This document shows, one piece after another, positions 15,785-23,042 of a DNA stretch of 25,469 nucleotides. The DNA comes from a virus: positions 1 to 25,469 of IMG/VR virus record IMGVR_UViG_3300034737_000034; one strand, written 5' to 3'. Under the pieces are notes generated by a model. That model was not told the DNA's origin and made no database searches. It saw nothing but the letters and a program-made list of their open reading frames with translations. Position 1 is the first letter of the stretch; each line of letters begins with the position of its first letter. The position numbers were made by a program, and so were the translations under genes.

Positions 15785-16870
15785 TTAAGCTCCAAGAAGA
15801 ACACCACCAGCAGGTTGTCCTTCTGCTGCGAACCAAGTAGGAACCTCACCTCTGATAGTGTTTACAGCAATAGACATAAATCTTCCGAAGTCTGCCTTTT
15901 CAACTGGAAGAACTTGCTCTGGTCTTACTATCGCTTCTCTTACTGCATCTTTTGATAAAAAGATTGCGATAGCTTTTCCTTTAGCTGCCGATTGTGCGTC
16001 TGCGAAGAATAAATCAATCCATTTTCCTTTATCAAGAATAATATCTTGACCGTAGAACATTCCTACATAACCATTATAGATACGGTCTTTATCTCCCATT
16101 CTTGAAACCATTGTCTTAAAGTCAGGGTCTCTCATTAAATCGTTTTGTGCTTGATGGTTAATGATTACAAGATAGTTTCCGAAACCTTTTCCATCGTAAG
16201 ATGGAGTATTTAAATCAGTAAGAGCTTTTGCGAAGTTTAAGATAGTGTCTAAAGTAAGTGGTGCGAACTTAGTTTGTGAAATATCTTGTTGTTTAATTGT
16301 TATTGGAGTTGTATTTTGTGAAAATGTTTTATCAGGAAATACAGACACTCCAGTTTGAACTGTTAAACCGTTATCTGAAGTATTCAATCCAAGCACATCA
16401 AGATAACCAAATGCATTCTCAATTAAATCTCTTTCAAGTGATGCTATCACACCATCAGATAACTGTTCTCTTACTTCTGAAACAATGTCAAAAGATGAAA
16501 ATATCTGTGCTTGCAATGTGAAAGGTATCTTAAATCCTCTTTCATCTACTTGAATATCAGATGTTTTGTATGACATTGTTTGGTCTGGTAGTGGGTCAAA
16601 TTCTCCGATGTTATTCTTCCATAAAGTATCATAACCTCTTGTCATCTTTTTCGGAACAATTAAATACTTACCTTGATTTTGTCCGAAGTTTGTGAACTTT
16701 GATGCATACTTTCTGAAGGTAATTTCTGGCATTACCTTCTTCATCAGTTCTTTACTCATCTCTGCTCTTGTGATTGGTGCTGCGTCTCCAGTATCAAAGA
16801 AGATGTCCGATGTGAAAGATGATTGTTGTGGTGTTGCTACTGATTGCCAAAAAATTCCTGTTGATGCCAT
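15785..16870 (-). CDS. Major capsid protein (HK97 fold, N4 gp56-like)
   Basis: The 361-residue protein matches podoviral major capsid proteins. An N-terminal helix precedes the LMKKVMPEITFRKYAS segment, a glycine-containing stretch follows (NFGQNQGKYLIVPKKMTRG), and the long spine-helix region contains SDGVIASLERDLIENAF. The C-terminal A-domain signature INHQAQNDLMRDPDFKTM is followed by NGYVGMFYGQDIILD. This hP...L..D..F ... nG.vG...G pattern is typical of N4 gp56-like capsids. It has no cleavable delta domain of the HK97 type, agreeing with the separate upstream gene for a probable scaffold. GGAGG lies ten bases before the ATG. Promoter and leader at 17500-17588 should give high late expression. 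Confidence 0.85.
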   Translation of the reverse strand: MASTGIFWQSVATPQQSSFTSDIFFDTGDAAPITRAEMSKELMKKVMPEITFRKYASKFTNFGQNQGKYLIVPKKMTRGYDTLWKNNIGEFDPLPDQTMSYKTSDIQVDERGFKIPFTLQAQIFSSFDIVSEVREQLSDGVIASLERDLIENAFGYLDVLGLNTSDNGLTVQTGVSVFPDKTFSQNTTPITIKQQDISQTKFAPLTLDTILNFAKALTDLNTPSYDGKGFGNYLVIINHQAQNDLMRDPDFKTMVSRMGDKDRIYNGYVGMFYGQDIILDKGKWIDLFFADAQSAAKGKAIAIFLSKDAVREAIVRPEQVLPVEKADFGRFMSIAVNTIRGEVPTWFAAEGQPAGGVLLGA

Positions 16871-16891
16871 TATTCTCTAACCTCCGTTTAG

Positions 16892-17500
16892 TTAAATTTC
16901 TGCTGGTATATTTTCGTAAATAGATGCTTTAGGTATTCCTGTCTTTCTTCTTTTTCCGTTTTCATCAACTATACCGTCTAAAAATTCTACTTGTGCTACT
17001 TCTTTAGCAGTAGTCTTTTCAAGATATTTCTTATACTCGTTATTAAATTCTTCCATAGAGTAAGATGGAGTTTGTGGTTGTGATGGTGCTGTCTTCTGTC
17101 TGCTTGTTTGAAGTTGTGAAGAGATTATATCTTTAGAAAATGAAGCAATCTCTTTTATTGTTTCATTATAAGCTTTCTCTAAATAGTCAAAATACTCATC
17201 TCCAACTTTACCTGCTTGGATATCTGACAATACTCTTTGGTCTGCTTTAGGTATCACTAAATTTAAAATCTTTGAAAAGTTTTTCAAGTGTCCGTATTGT
17301 GAACCAAATCTAATAAGACCAATTTCTTTCCAAGCTCTAAATTGTTCCTCTACTCCTGAGGAATTATTAGATGTGTTGTCTTGTGGTGATTGAGAAGGTT
17401 GTGGTGATTGAGATGGTGCTTGTGGTTGTGGTTGTGTCTTTGGTTCTGTTTCTTTCGTTAATTCTTCAAGCTCTTTTAAGAGCTTTTGTAAATCGTCCAT
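16892..17500 (-). CDS. Probable capsid scaffolding protein
   Basis: The 202-residue product starts with a Leu/Lys/Glu coiled-coil helix (DDLQKLLKELEELTKETE). A Pro/Gln/Ser low-complexity linker (about residues 23-48) follows, then further helices, and a short basic segment (NGKRRKTG) near the C-terminus. Scaffolding proteins commonly have this hydrophilic, helical, low-complexity form and lie directly upstream of the capsid gene, as here. The ATG at 17500 is chosen because GGAGG at 17507-17511 is six bases upstream; the frame extends to 17542, but that would start upstream of the ribosome site. It is the first gene after a consensus promoter. A head-assembly or decoration role remains possible. 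Confidence 0.62.
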   Translation of the reverse strand: MDDLQKLLKELEELTKETEPKTQPQPQAPSQSPQPSQSPQDNTSNNSSGVEEQFRAWKEIGLIRFGSQYGHLKNFSKILNLVIPKADQRVLSDIQAGKVGDEYFDYLEKAYNETIKEIASFSKDIISSQLQTSRQKTAPSQPQTPSYSMEEFNNEYKKYLEKTTAKEVAQVEFLDGIVDENGKRRKTGIPKASIYENIPAEI

Positions 17501-17516
17501 TCTATACCTCCAATTA

Positions 17517-17539
17517 AAATTCAATCTGAAATTCAATCT
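17517..17539. repeat. Tandem 12-bp direct repeat in scaffold leader
   Basis: AAATTCAATCT occurs at 17517-17527 and again at 17529-17539, a 12-base period. The second copy lies within the 18-bp sequence shared with 7744-7761. It lies in the untranslated leader, between transcription start and ribosome site of the scaffold/capsid genes. Confidence 0.6.
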
Positions 17540-17544
17540 CAATT
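17527..17544. repeat. 18-bp repeat, copy 2
   Basis: TGAAATTCAATCTCAATT is identical to the copy at 7744-7761. Here it lies between the promoter palindrome and the ribosome site of the scaffold gene. Confidence 0.6.
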
Positions 17545-17557
17545 AGTAAATTTACTA
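17544..17557. promoter_or_regulatory. Palindrome at transcription start of scaffold/capsid promoter, candidate operator
   Basis: TAGTAAATTTACTA is a perfect 14-base palindrome beginning three bases downstream of the -10 box on the - strand and covering the expected start site. Its placement matches that of the inverted repeat at 5984-6003 relative to the + strand promoter. The sequence is AT-rich, so chance cannot be excluded. Confidence 0.42.
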
Positions 17558-17560
17558 CTA

Positions 17561-17588
17561 ATTATAATCCAATTTTTAGATTTGTCAA
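17561..17588 (-). promoter_or_regulatory. Consensus sigma70-type promoter for scaffold and capsid genes
   Basis: On the - strand, TTGACA (17588-17583) and TATAAT (17566-17561) are separated by 16 bases. The -35 box overlaps the stop codon of TerL. The upstream and spacer sequence TATTGACAAATCTAAAAATT matches that of the + strand promoter at 5950. It drives the most abundant virion genes. Confidence 0.88.
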
Positions 17589-19039
17589 TATTCAGGTGCA
17601 ACTATTTTAAACTTACTATTGTTTCTCTGTCTTGATACTCCCCAAATCACATAACGCAGTGCATCGTGTATGTGATCGTAGTAGCCGTCCTTGACTGGTC
17701 TCCCGATGTCGTCCATCTTGAACTCACCGAGAAAACCAGCCATAGTAATCGGCACATCAGGAGATATTTGTAAAGCTTTCTGATTACGAATATCTTTATC
17801 TAATAACTCTCTTACTAAACCAACACTATCAAGAATAGGAACCTTGTTGGTAATGATGTTAATATTGTAATCTTGTCTTACTCTATTTATTATTGAAACT
17901 CCATCTGATTGTGATGCTTGTCTTCCTGCGATGTCTCCATACCACTCTACCTGTAAAGCATCAAGACGCCATTTTTCTCTTAATCTTCGTCTTACTGTAT
18001 CTATAAATTGTAAAGTAGATATATTCTCTCCAAGTAATTCATCAATGACTATCAATCTTCCCCACTCATCTTCAGCAAGTAGAACAAATGCAGGTCTTCT
18101 AAAACCAAAGTCTAAACCTGCGTAAGGTTTATAAAAAACTTGTAAGTCTTTAGGAGTTATAACACCTTTGAAAACATTAGCTTCTGTAAATGTAGATGTA
18201 TATAGTCCATCATCTACATAAGCAGAACCCCACTCACCGTGAAGCATAACTCGTTTGAATGCGAAGTTTCTATGTTCCATTTCAACATAGAAACTGTGTG
18301 CTAAGTTATACTTCTTGGCAAGTATGTAATCTCCTTCTCTACCGATAACTGCGTATCGTGTATTATCTATTACATAATACTCATTCTCTTCGTATGTGTA
18401 AGGTTTTGCTTTACTTGTGAATATATGCATTGGTATTTTTACTTTTATAAAGTTATCATAAGAACTCGTTTTGATAACTTTAGTCTGTGGAAATTCGTTT
18501 TTTACGAACTTGCGATATACCCAGTGTGTCTCCGGCACAGGGTTCAAGTTTAGTAAACCTTTGTTAAATTTATGTGGTAGTCTCATTCTTTGTGAAACTT
18601 CGTCAAAAGCTTCTTCACTAATACGGTCAAGCTCATCTATTATAACTACATTAAACTCGTAAGATAAAACAGAACGATATTGCTGGTTTCTATCTGATAA
18701 AGAAAGATAAAAGATTTTGGTTTTCGTTGTTAGGTTTTCTATGTATTGCAGGTCATCTTTAACGATGAAAACCTCATCTTCTTTAGCACCAATCTCCATA
18801 CACTTCTTTTTAAATTCTGCAACCAGCGTATTCTTTAAATCTCTCAAGCTTTCTCTGGCTATCAAAATCTGTGAATTTTTAAATCTTTCATCAAAAAACA
18901 ATGTCAGTAAGATAATAACAGATACAGTAGTTTTTGCTGAACCTTTACCACCAACAGATAAAATCCATCGTGTATCAGGTTCATCAAAGAATGTATTATA
19001 AATAGTTGACTGTTTATCAGTTAAAACTATATTACTCAA
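17585..19039 (-). CDS. terL: Terminase large subunit (ATPase and nuclease)
   Basis: The 484-residue protein pumps DNA into the prohead and cuts it. The ATPase half has Walker A GGKGSAKT at residues 30-37 and Walker B VVIIDE with Asp135 and Glu136. The nuclease half shows AGLDFGFRRP with Asp310, WYGDIAG with Asp369, and YYDHIHDALRY with Asp455/Asp459, the three acidic positions of the RNase H-like terminase fold. The start is TTG at 19039, with AGGAG at 19045-19049 overlapping the previous stop; no ATG is better placed. No clear small terminase is adjacent. TerL lies between tail genes and the scaffold gene, well separated from the portal, which is an uncommon order. Confidence 0.95.
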   Translation of the reverse strand: MSNIVLTDKQSTIYNTFFDEPDTRWILSVGGKGSAKTTVSVIILLTLFFDERFKNSQILIARESLRDLKNTLVAEFKKKCMEIGAKEDEVFIVKDDLQYIENLTTKTKIFYLSLSDRNQQYRSVLSYEFNVVIIDELDRISEEAFDEVSQRMRLPHKFNKGLLNLNPVPETHWVYRKFVKNEFPQTKVIKTSSYDNFIKVKIPMHIFTSKAKPYTYEENEYYVIDNTRYAVIGREGDYILAKKYNLAHSFYVEMEHRNFAFKRVMLHGEWGSAYVDDGLYTSTFTEANVFKGVITPKDLQVFYKPYAGLDFGFRRPAFVLLAEDEWGRLIVIDELLGENISTLQFIDTVRRRLREKWRLDALQVEWYGDIAGRQASQSDGVSIINRVRQDYNINIITNKVPILDSVGLVRELLDKDIRNQKALQISPDVPITMAGFLGEFKMDDIGRPVKDGYYDHIHDALRYVIWGVSRQRNNSKFKIVAPEY

Positions 19040-19047
19040 AACTACTC

Positions 19048-19419
19048 CTAAGTATTAGCTTTTGGTATTTTTATTACTAAGCTGTTAGTGTTAATAATAA
19101 ACTGGTCTTGATTTAAGTATGGTTTAGCTTCTACTAAATCTACAGTAGCTACTAAATTAGAACCATTGTAAAGTTGCACTTTTGAAACAAGGTTGTTAAG
19201 AGGTGCTATATCAGATGTAGCAAGAACAAATGTAATTTGTGAAGTATTAAATATATAGATATAATTACTATCTTCACTTGTTTGAACTTGTCCGAATTGC
19301 ACTCTTTGATAACCACCACCTTGACACTCTGTTCCGTCTTGCCTGACTAATGCTACATATAGATTTGGAAATACTGGAGATATCAAATCTGCGAATGATT
19401 TAGTTAAATTTGTTGCCAT
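19048..19419 (-). CDS. Small virion protein with SGGGY-like signature
   Basis: The 123-residue protein starts with ATG at 19419, nine bases after GGAGG (19429-19433); a TTG at 19428 touches the ribosome site and is less likely. It is beta-rich. Its segment YVALVRQDGTECQGGGYQR (residues 21-39) resembles a signature of small phage proteins often annotated as tail fibre or head decoration, of the form LxxGTExxGGGYxRQ. Later strands contain ATSDIAPLNNLVSKVQLYNG, also typical of that group. It precedes TerL, with its stop within the TerL ribosome site. The family link is from memory of the motif, so the role as a virion surface protein is tentative. Confidence 0.6.
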   Translation of the reverse strand: MATNLTKSFADLISPVFPNLYVALVRQDGTECQGGGYQRVQFGQVQTSEDSNYIYIFNTSQITFVLATSDIAPLNNLVSKVQLYNGSNLVATVDLVEAKPYLNQDQFIINTNSLVIKIPKANT

Positions 19420-19591
19420 TACTATCAACCTCCGATAATATTATTATAACAGAAAAATTAGATGTGTCAATAACTTTCTCATTTAATACCAACTCAGCTT
19501 GAACTGAGTTGTCAGATTTTACATATATTACAACACCTTGAATTACTTTTATACTCTTACCTTGCTTACCTTGTATTATCTTTACACCCAT
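19400..19591 (-). CDS. 63-residue beta-rich protein with internal promoter in its gene
   Basis: This small gene begins with ATG at 19591, eight bases after AGGAG, and overlaps the preceding tail gene's stop by ten bases. Its end overlaps the next gene by 20 bases. The product has alternating hydrophobic strands (VKIIQGKQGKSIKVIQGVVIYV) with no recognised domain. Its DNA carries a perfect promoter at 19443-19470 and the next gene's ribosome site, so its codons in that part (encoding VIDTSNFSVIIILSEV) are constrained by two functions. A minor tail protein or chaperone are possibilities; no evidence decides. Confidence 0.58.
   Translation of the reverse strand: MGVKIIQGKQGKSIKVIQGVVIYVKSDNSVQAELVLNEKVIDTSNFSVIIILSEVDSNGNKFN
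19443..19470 (-). promoter_or_regulatory. Consensus promoter with extended -10, inside the 63-residue gene
   Basis: On the - strand, TTGACA (19470-19465) and TATAAT (19448-19443) are 16 bases apart, and TGT precedes the -10 box to give an extended TGnTATAAT. Transcription should start near 19436, two or three bases before the GGAGG of the 123-residue gene, giving a very short leader. It shares TATTGACA and CTAA with the other two promoters. It would raise expression of that gene and TerL. Confidence 0.8.
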
Positions 19592-20754
19592 AGTGAAAAC
19601 TCCTCTACTCTTAATGCATTATTAGAATGAAGAGTAATGACAAACTCATTACCACGAGCAAGTAATCTGTAATTACTTTTATTGTAAAGTATTCCATAAG
19701 ACCATATATTATAGCCATTGTCATATCTTGCCTCAATTGTCAATGATGCTACTCTATCATTAGTTGTTTTCTGAACTTCTGGAATTCTTATTATCGCAGA
19801 TTTAAAAACTAAGTAAGATGTATCTAATTTAAAACTAATTTCGTGGTAATCTGTAGTAGTTAAAAACTCACTCTGTAAAATATCAGTAATTATATAGAAA
19901 TTAATTTCTTGGAGTTTAAAACACACATTAGGAGTTAAGAATACTGTTTCTCTACCAAAATAAAAGTTTTTCATATCTTTAGTTAAATAGATATAAGAGT
20001 TATAAAGTGTATTATAAAACACAAAAAATGATTGAGTTTCTCTAACAAAGACAATTCCTACATTTTCAAATTCTCTGAACGGTGTGTATTTGTAATCAAA
20101 AGTTTTCATAGTTTGTAAATAAATAATATCTTCTATCTTCATATTTAAAAGAACTGTAAAATCATCTCCAATTAAGAATAATTTATCTTCAAGACTGATT
20201 AAATCTACATTCACAACAGGATTAGAAAATGAAGCGTAAGAGAAAGAGTTTATATTAACAGTAGAACCATCATCAGCAGAAGCAATAGCTCCTGCACTAT
20301 CAAGACCGAAAAAGTGGATAGTTGTAGGATTACTTGTTATGATAACAAAAAGTTGTGGAGTTATCTGTTTTACTTTAATAATGTTTTGGTTAGCATTATC
20401 TATAGTTAAAGTTATTGTTTTAGCTTTATCTGTTGTAGTATCTATTACTAAACATTTGTTTTGATAAAACACATAATAAATAGTTCCGAATACACAAAAA
20501 CCATTAAAATTAGGTGTTTGATATAGTGTATTTAAATTATATAAAACTACATCGGTAGTTTGTTTATAAATATAGATTATTTTATTGTTTAAATAAAAGC
20601 CATCATAAACATCTAAAGTATTAAGAGAAAAGTCAGAGTTTAGTATTTTAAGTATTTGAGGAAATATTATATTTTTATTTTCATTTAACTTTACAAACTC
20701 ACCTGTAATTTTAGTTATCGGTAGGTTTAATAAATTAATAGGTTTTAGCTCCAA
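19582..20754 (-). CDS. Tail protein, possible tail nozzle / gp10-like
   Basis: The protein of about 390 residues is beta-rich with repeated short hydrophobic strands (VVLYNLNTLY, NKCLVIDTTT, KLFLIGDDFTVLL), suggesting a propeller-like core. The C-terminal region (SLTIEARYDNGYNIWSYGILYNKSNYRLLARGNEF..., then RVEEFSLWV) resembles the end of P22 gp10-type and T7 gp12-type nozzle proteins: a DNG/W turn, a short-side-chain/Arg region, and final strands. TTG at 20754 is the preferred start, ten bases after GGGAGG at 20765-20770; TTG at 20763 or 20772 are alternatives but are too close to or upstream of the site. It overlaps the preceding gene by ten bases. The family is tentative. Confidence 0.5.
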   Translation of the reverse strand: MELKPINLLNLPITKITGEFVKLNENKNIIFPQILKILNSDFSLNTLDVYDGFYLNNKIIYIYKQTTDVVLYNLNTLYQTPNFNGFCVFGTIYYVFYQNKCLVIDTTTDKAKTITLTIDNANQNIIKVKQITPQLFVIITSNPTTIHFFGLDSAGAIASADDGSTVNINSFSYASFSNPVVNVDLISLEDKLFLIGDDFTVLLNMKIEDIIYLQTMKTFDYKYTPFREFENVGIVFVRETQSFFVFYNTLYNSYIYLTKDMKNFYFGRETVFLTPNVCFKLQEINFYIITDILQSEFLTTTDYHEISFKLDTSYLVFKSAIIRIPEVQKTTNDRVASLTIEARYDNGYNIWSYGILYNKSNYRLLARGNEFVITLHSNNALRVEEFSLWV

Positions 20755-21452
20755 GTGTTGCAATCCTCCCAATTGTCAAATTTTCGCATCCAAAAAGTCA
20801 TTTTACAGTTCGGATTAATATAAGTGAAACCTGATAAAGAAAATTTAGCATTTGATATAATGTATCTATTATTGTATATAATAGGTGTTATTGTGATACT
20901 GTATTTAACTGTTGAATTTATATATCTTAAATTTGTTGCAGTAGTAATAGTGTTTAAACTAAACTGCATATTTGAATTTAAGTATCTTAACAAACTACCA
21001 CTACTATAAATAGAAATAGGAATAGTAGAAACATTATAAAAGAAAACTACTTTATACTTACTCAATGACTCAGGAACCTTAACATCAGAAGTTAAATAAA
21101 ATTTAATCTCTGTTGAATTTAAATCTTGGTTTAATGTGAAAGTATCTCCAACTATAAATTCTTTAACATTAACAGTAGGTCTTTCTACTCTGTTGAAAGT
21201 ATAACTTGAAAATATGTCAGGGTTGTAAGATTTAACAGGTAAAGGAAACTTAAGTTTAGTTCCTTTAGGAAAGTGTGTTATATCAAAAATGTAAACTTTC
21301 GGAATAACTGTAAAAGAGATATAACCACTCCAGTAATCACATTCATTCCAAGAATTACTAAACTTATACTTCCACGCTGTATTATCACACTTTGTTTGTT
21401 CGTTAATATAATCAGAAAAAGATAGAGTTGTTTTAATTGTATTTATATTCAC
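20745..21452 (-). CDS. Beta-repeat tail or fibre protein candidate with duplicated W-C-WS motif
   Basis: The 235-residue protein starts with GTG, overlapping the previous stop as GTGA, with GAGG seven bases upstream. It is very rich in Tyr, Asn, Ser, Thr and Ile, as in tail fibres and other extended beta proteins. A motif SWNECDYWS near residues 34-42 recurs as NWEDCNTWS at the last nine residues. Between them, residues 156-221 form imperfect repeats starting with RYLNSN, RYINST and RYIISN at 20-residue steps, then TYINPN. No enzymatic motif is seen. A receptor-binding or tail-tip role is plausible from composition and position before the probable nozzle gene, but unproven. Confidence 0.55.
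   Translation of the reverse strand: MNINTIKTTLSFSDYINEQTKCDNTAWKYKFSNSWNECDYWSGYISFTVIPKVYIFDITHFPKGTKLKFPLPVKSYNPDIFSSYTFNRVERPTVNVKEFIVGDTFTLNQDLNSTEIKFYLTSDVKVPESLSKYKVVFFYNVSTIPISIYSSGSLLRYLNSNMQFSLNTITTATNLRYINSTVKYSITITPIIYNNRYIISNAKFSLSGFTYINPNCKMTFWMRKFDNWEDCNTWS
20790..20987 (-). repeat. Coding repeats of about 60 bases (20-residue units)
   Basis: Codons for residues 156, 176 and 196 of the 235-residue protein begin copies of an R-Y-[LI]-N/I-S unit with alternating hydrophobic positions afterwards; a fourth, shortened copy begins at residue 210. DNA identity is low, so the duplication is old or selected at protein level. Confidence 0.5.
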
Positions 21453-21859
21453 TCTTCAACCTCTACTTCTATGAAGTCCTCTATAGACTTCTGTGTAGTT
21501 ATGTTTATGTTTATCATCGGAGTAGTAGTCTGTTCTTGTTTAGGTTTCAACTTATCTGTAGCGTTTGAAAGTGATATAAGTTTTTCTGCTACTTCTAACT
21601 TCGTCTGTAATATCTCATTCATAGTTCGTGCTGGGTTTTTTACTTTACTTAATAAAGATGCATCATTATAAATTAACTCTGCTTGTATATAAGTCTGCAT
21701 TAATATTTTTCTTGCTGTTTCTAAATCTTCTACTTGTCTATGAGTAGCGTAATTTACTACTTCTTTAGTAGATAAAGATAGATTAGAGTTATCTTTAACT
21801 ATCTGTTCTACATCTTCTTTCTTTACAAGTATATTACAGTCCGAGTTTAAGGAATGCAT
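21449..21859 (-). CDS. Helical protein of unknown function, weak small-terminase candidate
   Basis: The 136-residue protein has an N-terminal region with STKEVVNYATHRQVEDLETA and a long helical middle (ARKILMQTYIQAELIYND... and EILQTKLEVAEKLISLSNATDKL). It ends in a beta/acidic tail (MININITTQKSIEDFIEVEVEE). Length and helix-then-tail layout are in the range of small terminase subunits, which are otherwise missing from this window, but no DNA-binding helix-turn-helix is evident and TerL is four genes away. GGAGG lies nine bases before the ATG. It overlaps the ATP-grasp gene by 26 bases and the following gene by four, so it is coupled to both. Confidence 0.6.
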   Translation of the reverse strand: MHSLNSDCNILVKKEDVEQIVKDNSNLSLSTKEVVNYATHRQVEDLETARKILMQTYIQAELIYNDASLLSKVKNPARTMNEILQTKLEVAEKLISLSNATDKLKPKQEQTTTPMININITTQKSIEDFIEVEVEE

Positions 21860-23042
21860 TATAGCAATCCTCCAAATTTTCTAACTCATCAGTTAGAGAG
21901 TATGCTTCAATCTTGCCAAGTAAATCTGACATAGTATTTTTCACTTTATTAAATTCTAAAGTGTTAAATGTTTCACATACAATACCACCTGAAGGTTGTT
22001 CTGCTTTAGGTATATAGTAATCATTTTTAACTTTCATTAGTGCCTCAAAATTAAACCTTTTATCTTTTTCTGGAAAACGGATATTAACAAACATATTTTT
22101 AGTTTCTGTTATACTAAATGGCACTGACACATAATATTTACCTTTATACTTTGGATTAGAGCTATCAAATACTACATCTTTAAAGTTTTCTACTGCGTAT
22201 CTATAACCTAAAGACAGTGGATATGCACCTCTGACAGTAATGTCAAGGAAGTAATGCCTGCCTGTCTTCAGGTTGACAAACTCCTCAGTAGATAACATTC
22301 CTCTATAACCTGTTTTAATTAACAAGTCAGATAGTTTTAATACTGTTTCTTGGATTGGTTTTGGTAGCTCACCGAAACTATTAATAACTCTTCCAATATA
22401 TACTCCTTTCTTATACTCAATTCCCAGCATTAAAGGAAACAGAAAACCACCTTTATCTGCATCAAAGAAACTATCAATACCTACCTCTACATAGTTTTTG
22501 TCTAAATCTAATAATTCTTCCACAACAAATTCCATATCATTTAAGAAAGCACCAAACTCTATCTCTAACTTTGTTTTTAAATTCTTCTTCTGTGTTTCAT
22601 TTGTAATAATGAATGTCTCCATAGAGCCTCTGAATATAGACAATTTAACAACACTTGGAACAGGTATGTTATCATAACCTTTTACAATCTGATATGGTGG
22701 AGATTGCAACTTCATTACAGATAGAGCAGATTTCAAATTCTTTCTGTTTAACTCTAACTCTGTTGCTATACCACCTCCGAAGGTTTTATATCCTTTCTTT
22801 TTCAGAAACTCCATTAAGTCTCCATTTAAAACATCAAAGTTGCAGACAATATCTACCTTGTCTATGTATGTAAAAGGATTATGAACCTTCTTTATATTCT
22901 TAAAACCGTATCCTGATGCATAATCATCAAAGCTTGGAAAGGTTGAGACAAAATCTGTATAGTAATATGTCTCCACTCCTGCTTCTGCAAGAGCTAAAAT
23001 ATGTGAGAATTCTATACCTGTTCCAATCACTAATGCTTTCAT
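21834..23042 (-). CDS. ATP-grasp carboxylate-amine ligase-like protein
   Basis: The 402-residue protein has the ATP-grasp plan of GAR synthetase (PurD)/biotin carboxylase-type enzymes. The N-terminal Rossmann-like start is MKALVIGTGIEFSHILALAEAG, the linker into the ATP lid is GGGIATELELNRKNLK, and the lid includes VVKLSIFRGS (Lys133, Gly139, Ser140). The hinge is FVVEELLD (about 172-179), and the C-terminal part has GYRGML with FLDITVRGAYP. In the family the last segment usually reads ExNxRxG; here it is Asp267-x-Thr269-x-Arg271, so two metal or phosphate ligands differ. It likely activates a carboxylate with ATP to form an amide bond. It lies between portal and tail genes beside an amidoligase-like gene, not beside purine genes. 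The substrate is unknown. Confidence 0.82.
   Translation of the reverse strand: MKALVIGTGIEFSHILALAEAGVETYYYTDFVSTFPSFDDYASGYGFKNIKKVHNPFTYIDKVDIVCNFDVLNGDLMEFLKKKGYKTFGGGIATELELNRKNLKSALSVMKLQSPPYQIVKGYDNIPVPSVVKLSIFRGSMETFIITNETQKKNLKTKLEIEFGAFLNDMEFVVEELLDLDKNYVEVGIDSFFDADKGGFLFPLMLGIEYKKGVYIGRVINSFGELPKPIQETVLKLSDLLIKTGYRGMLSTEEFVNLKTGRHYFLDITVRGAYPLSLGYRYAVENFKDVVFDSSNPKYKGKYYVSVPFSITETKNMFVNIRFPEKDKRFNFEALMKVKNDYYIPKAEQPSGGIVCETFNTLEFNKVKNTMSDLLGKIEAYSLTDELENLEDCYNAFLKLGL

Noticed and set aside
21834-23042. Purine-biosynthesis GAR synthetase (PurD)
   Set aside because: The ATP-grasp plan is similar, but the active-site segment differs, no purine genes are nearby, and it is embedded in a virion operon.
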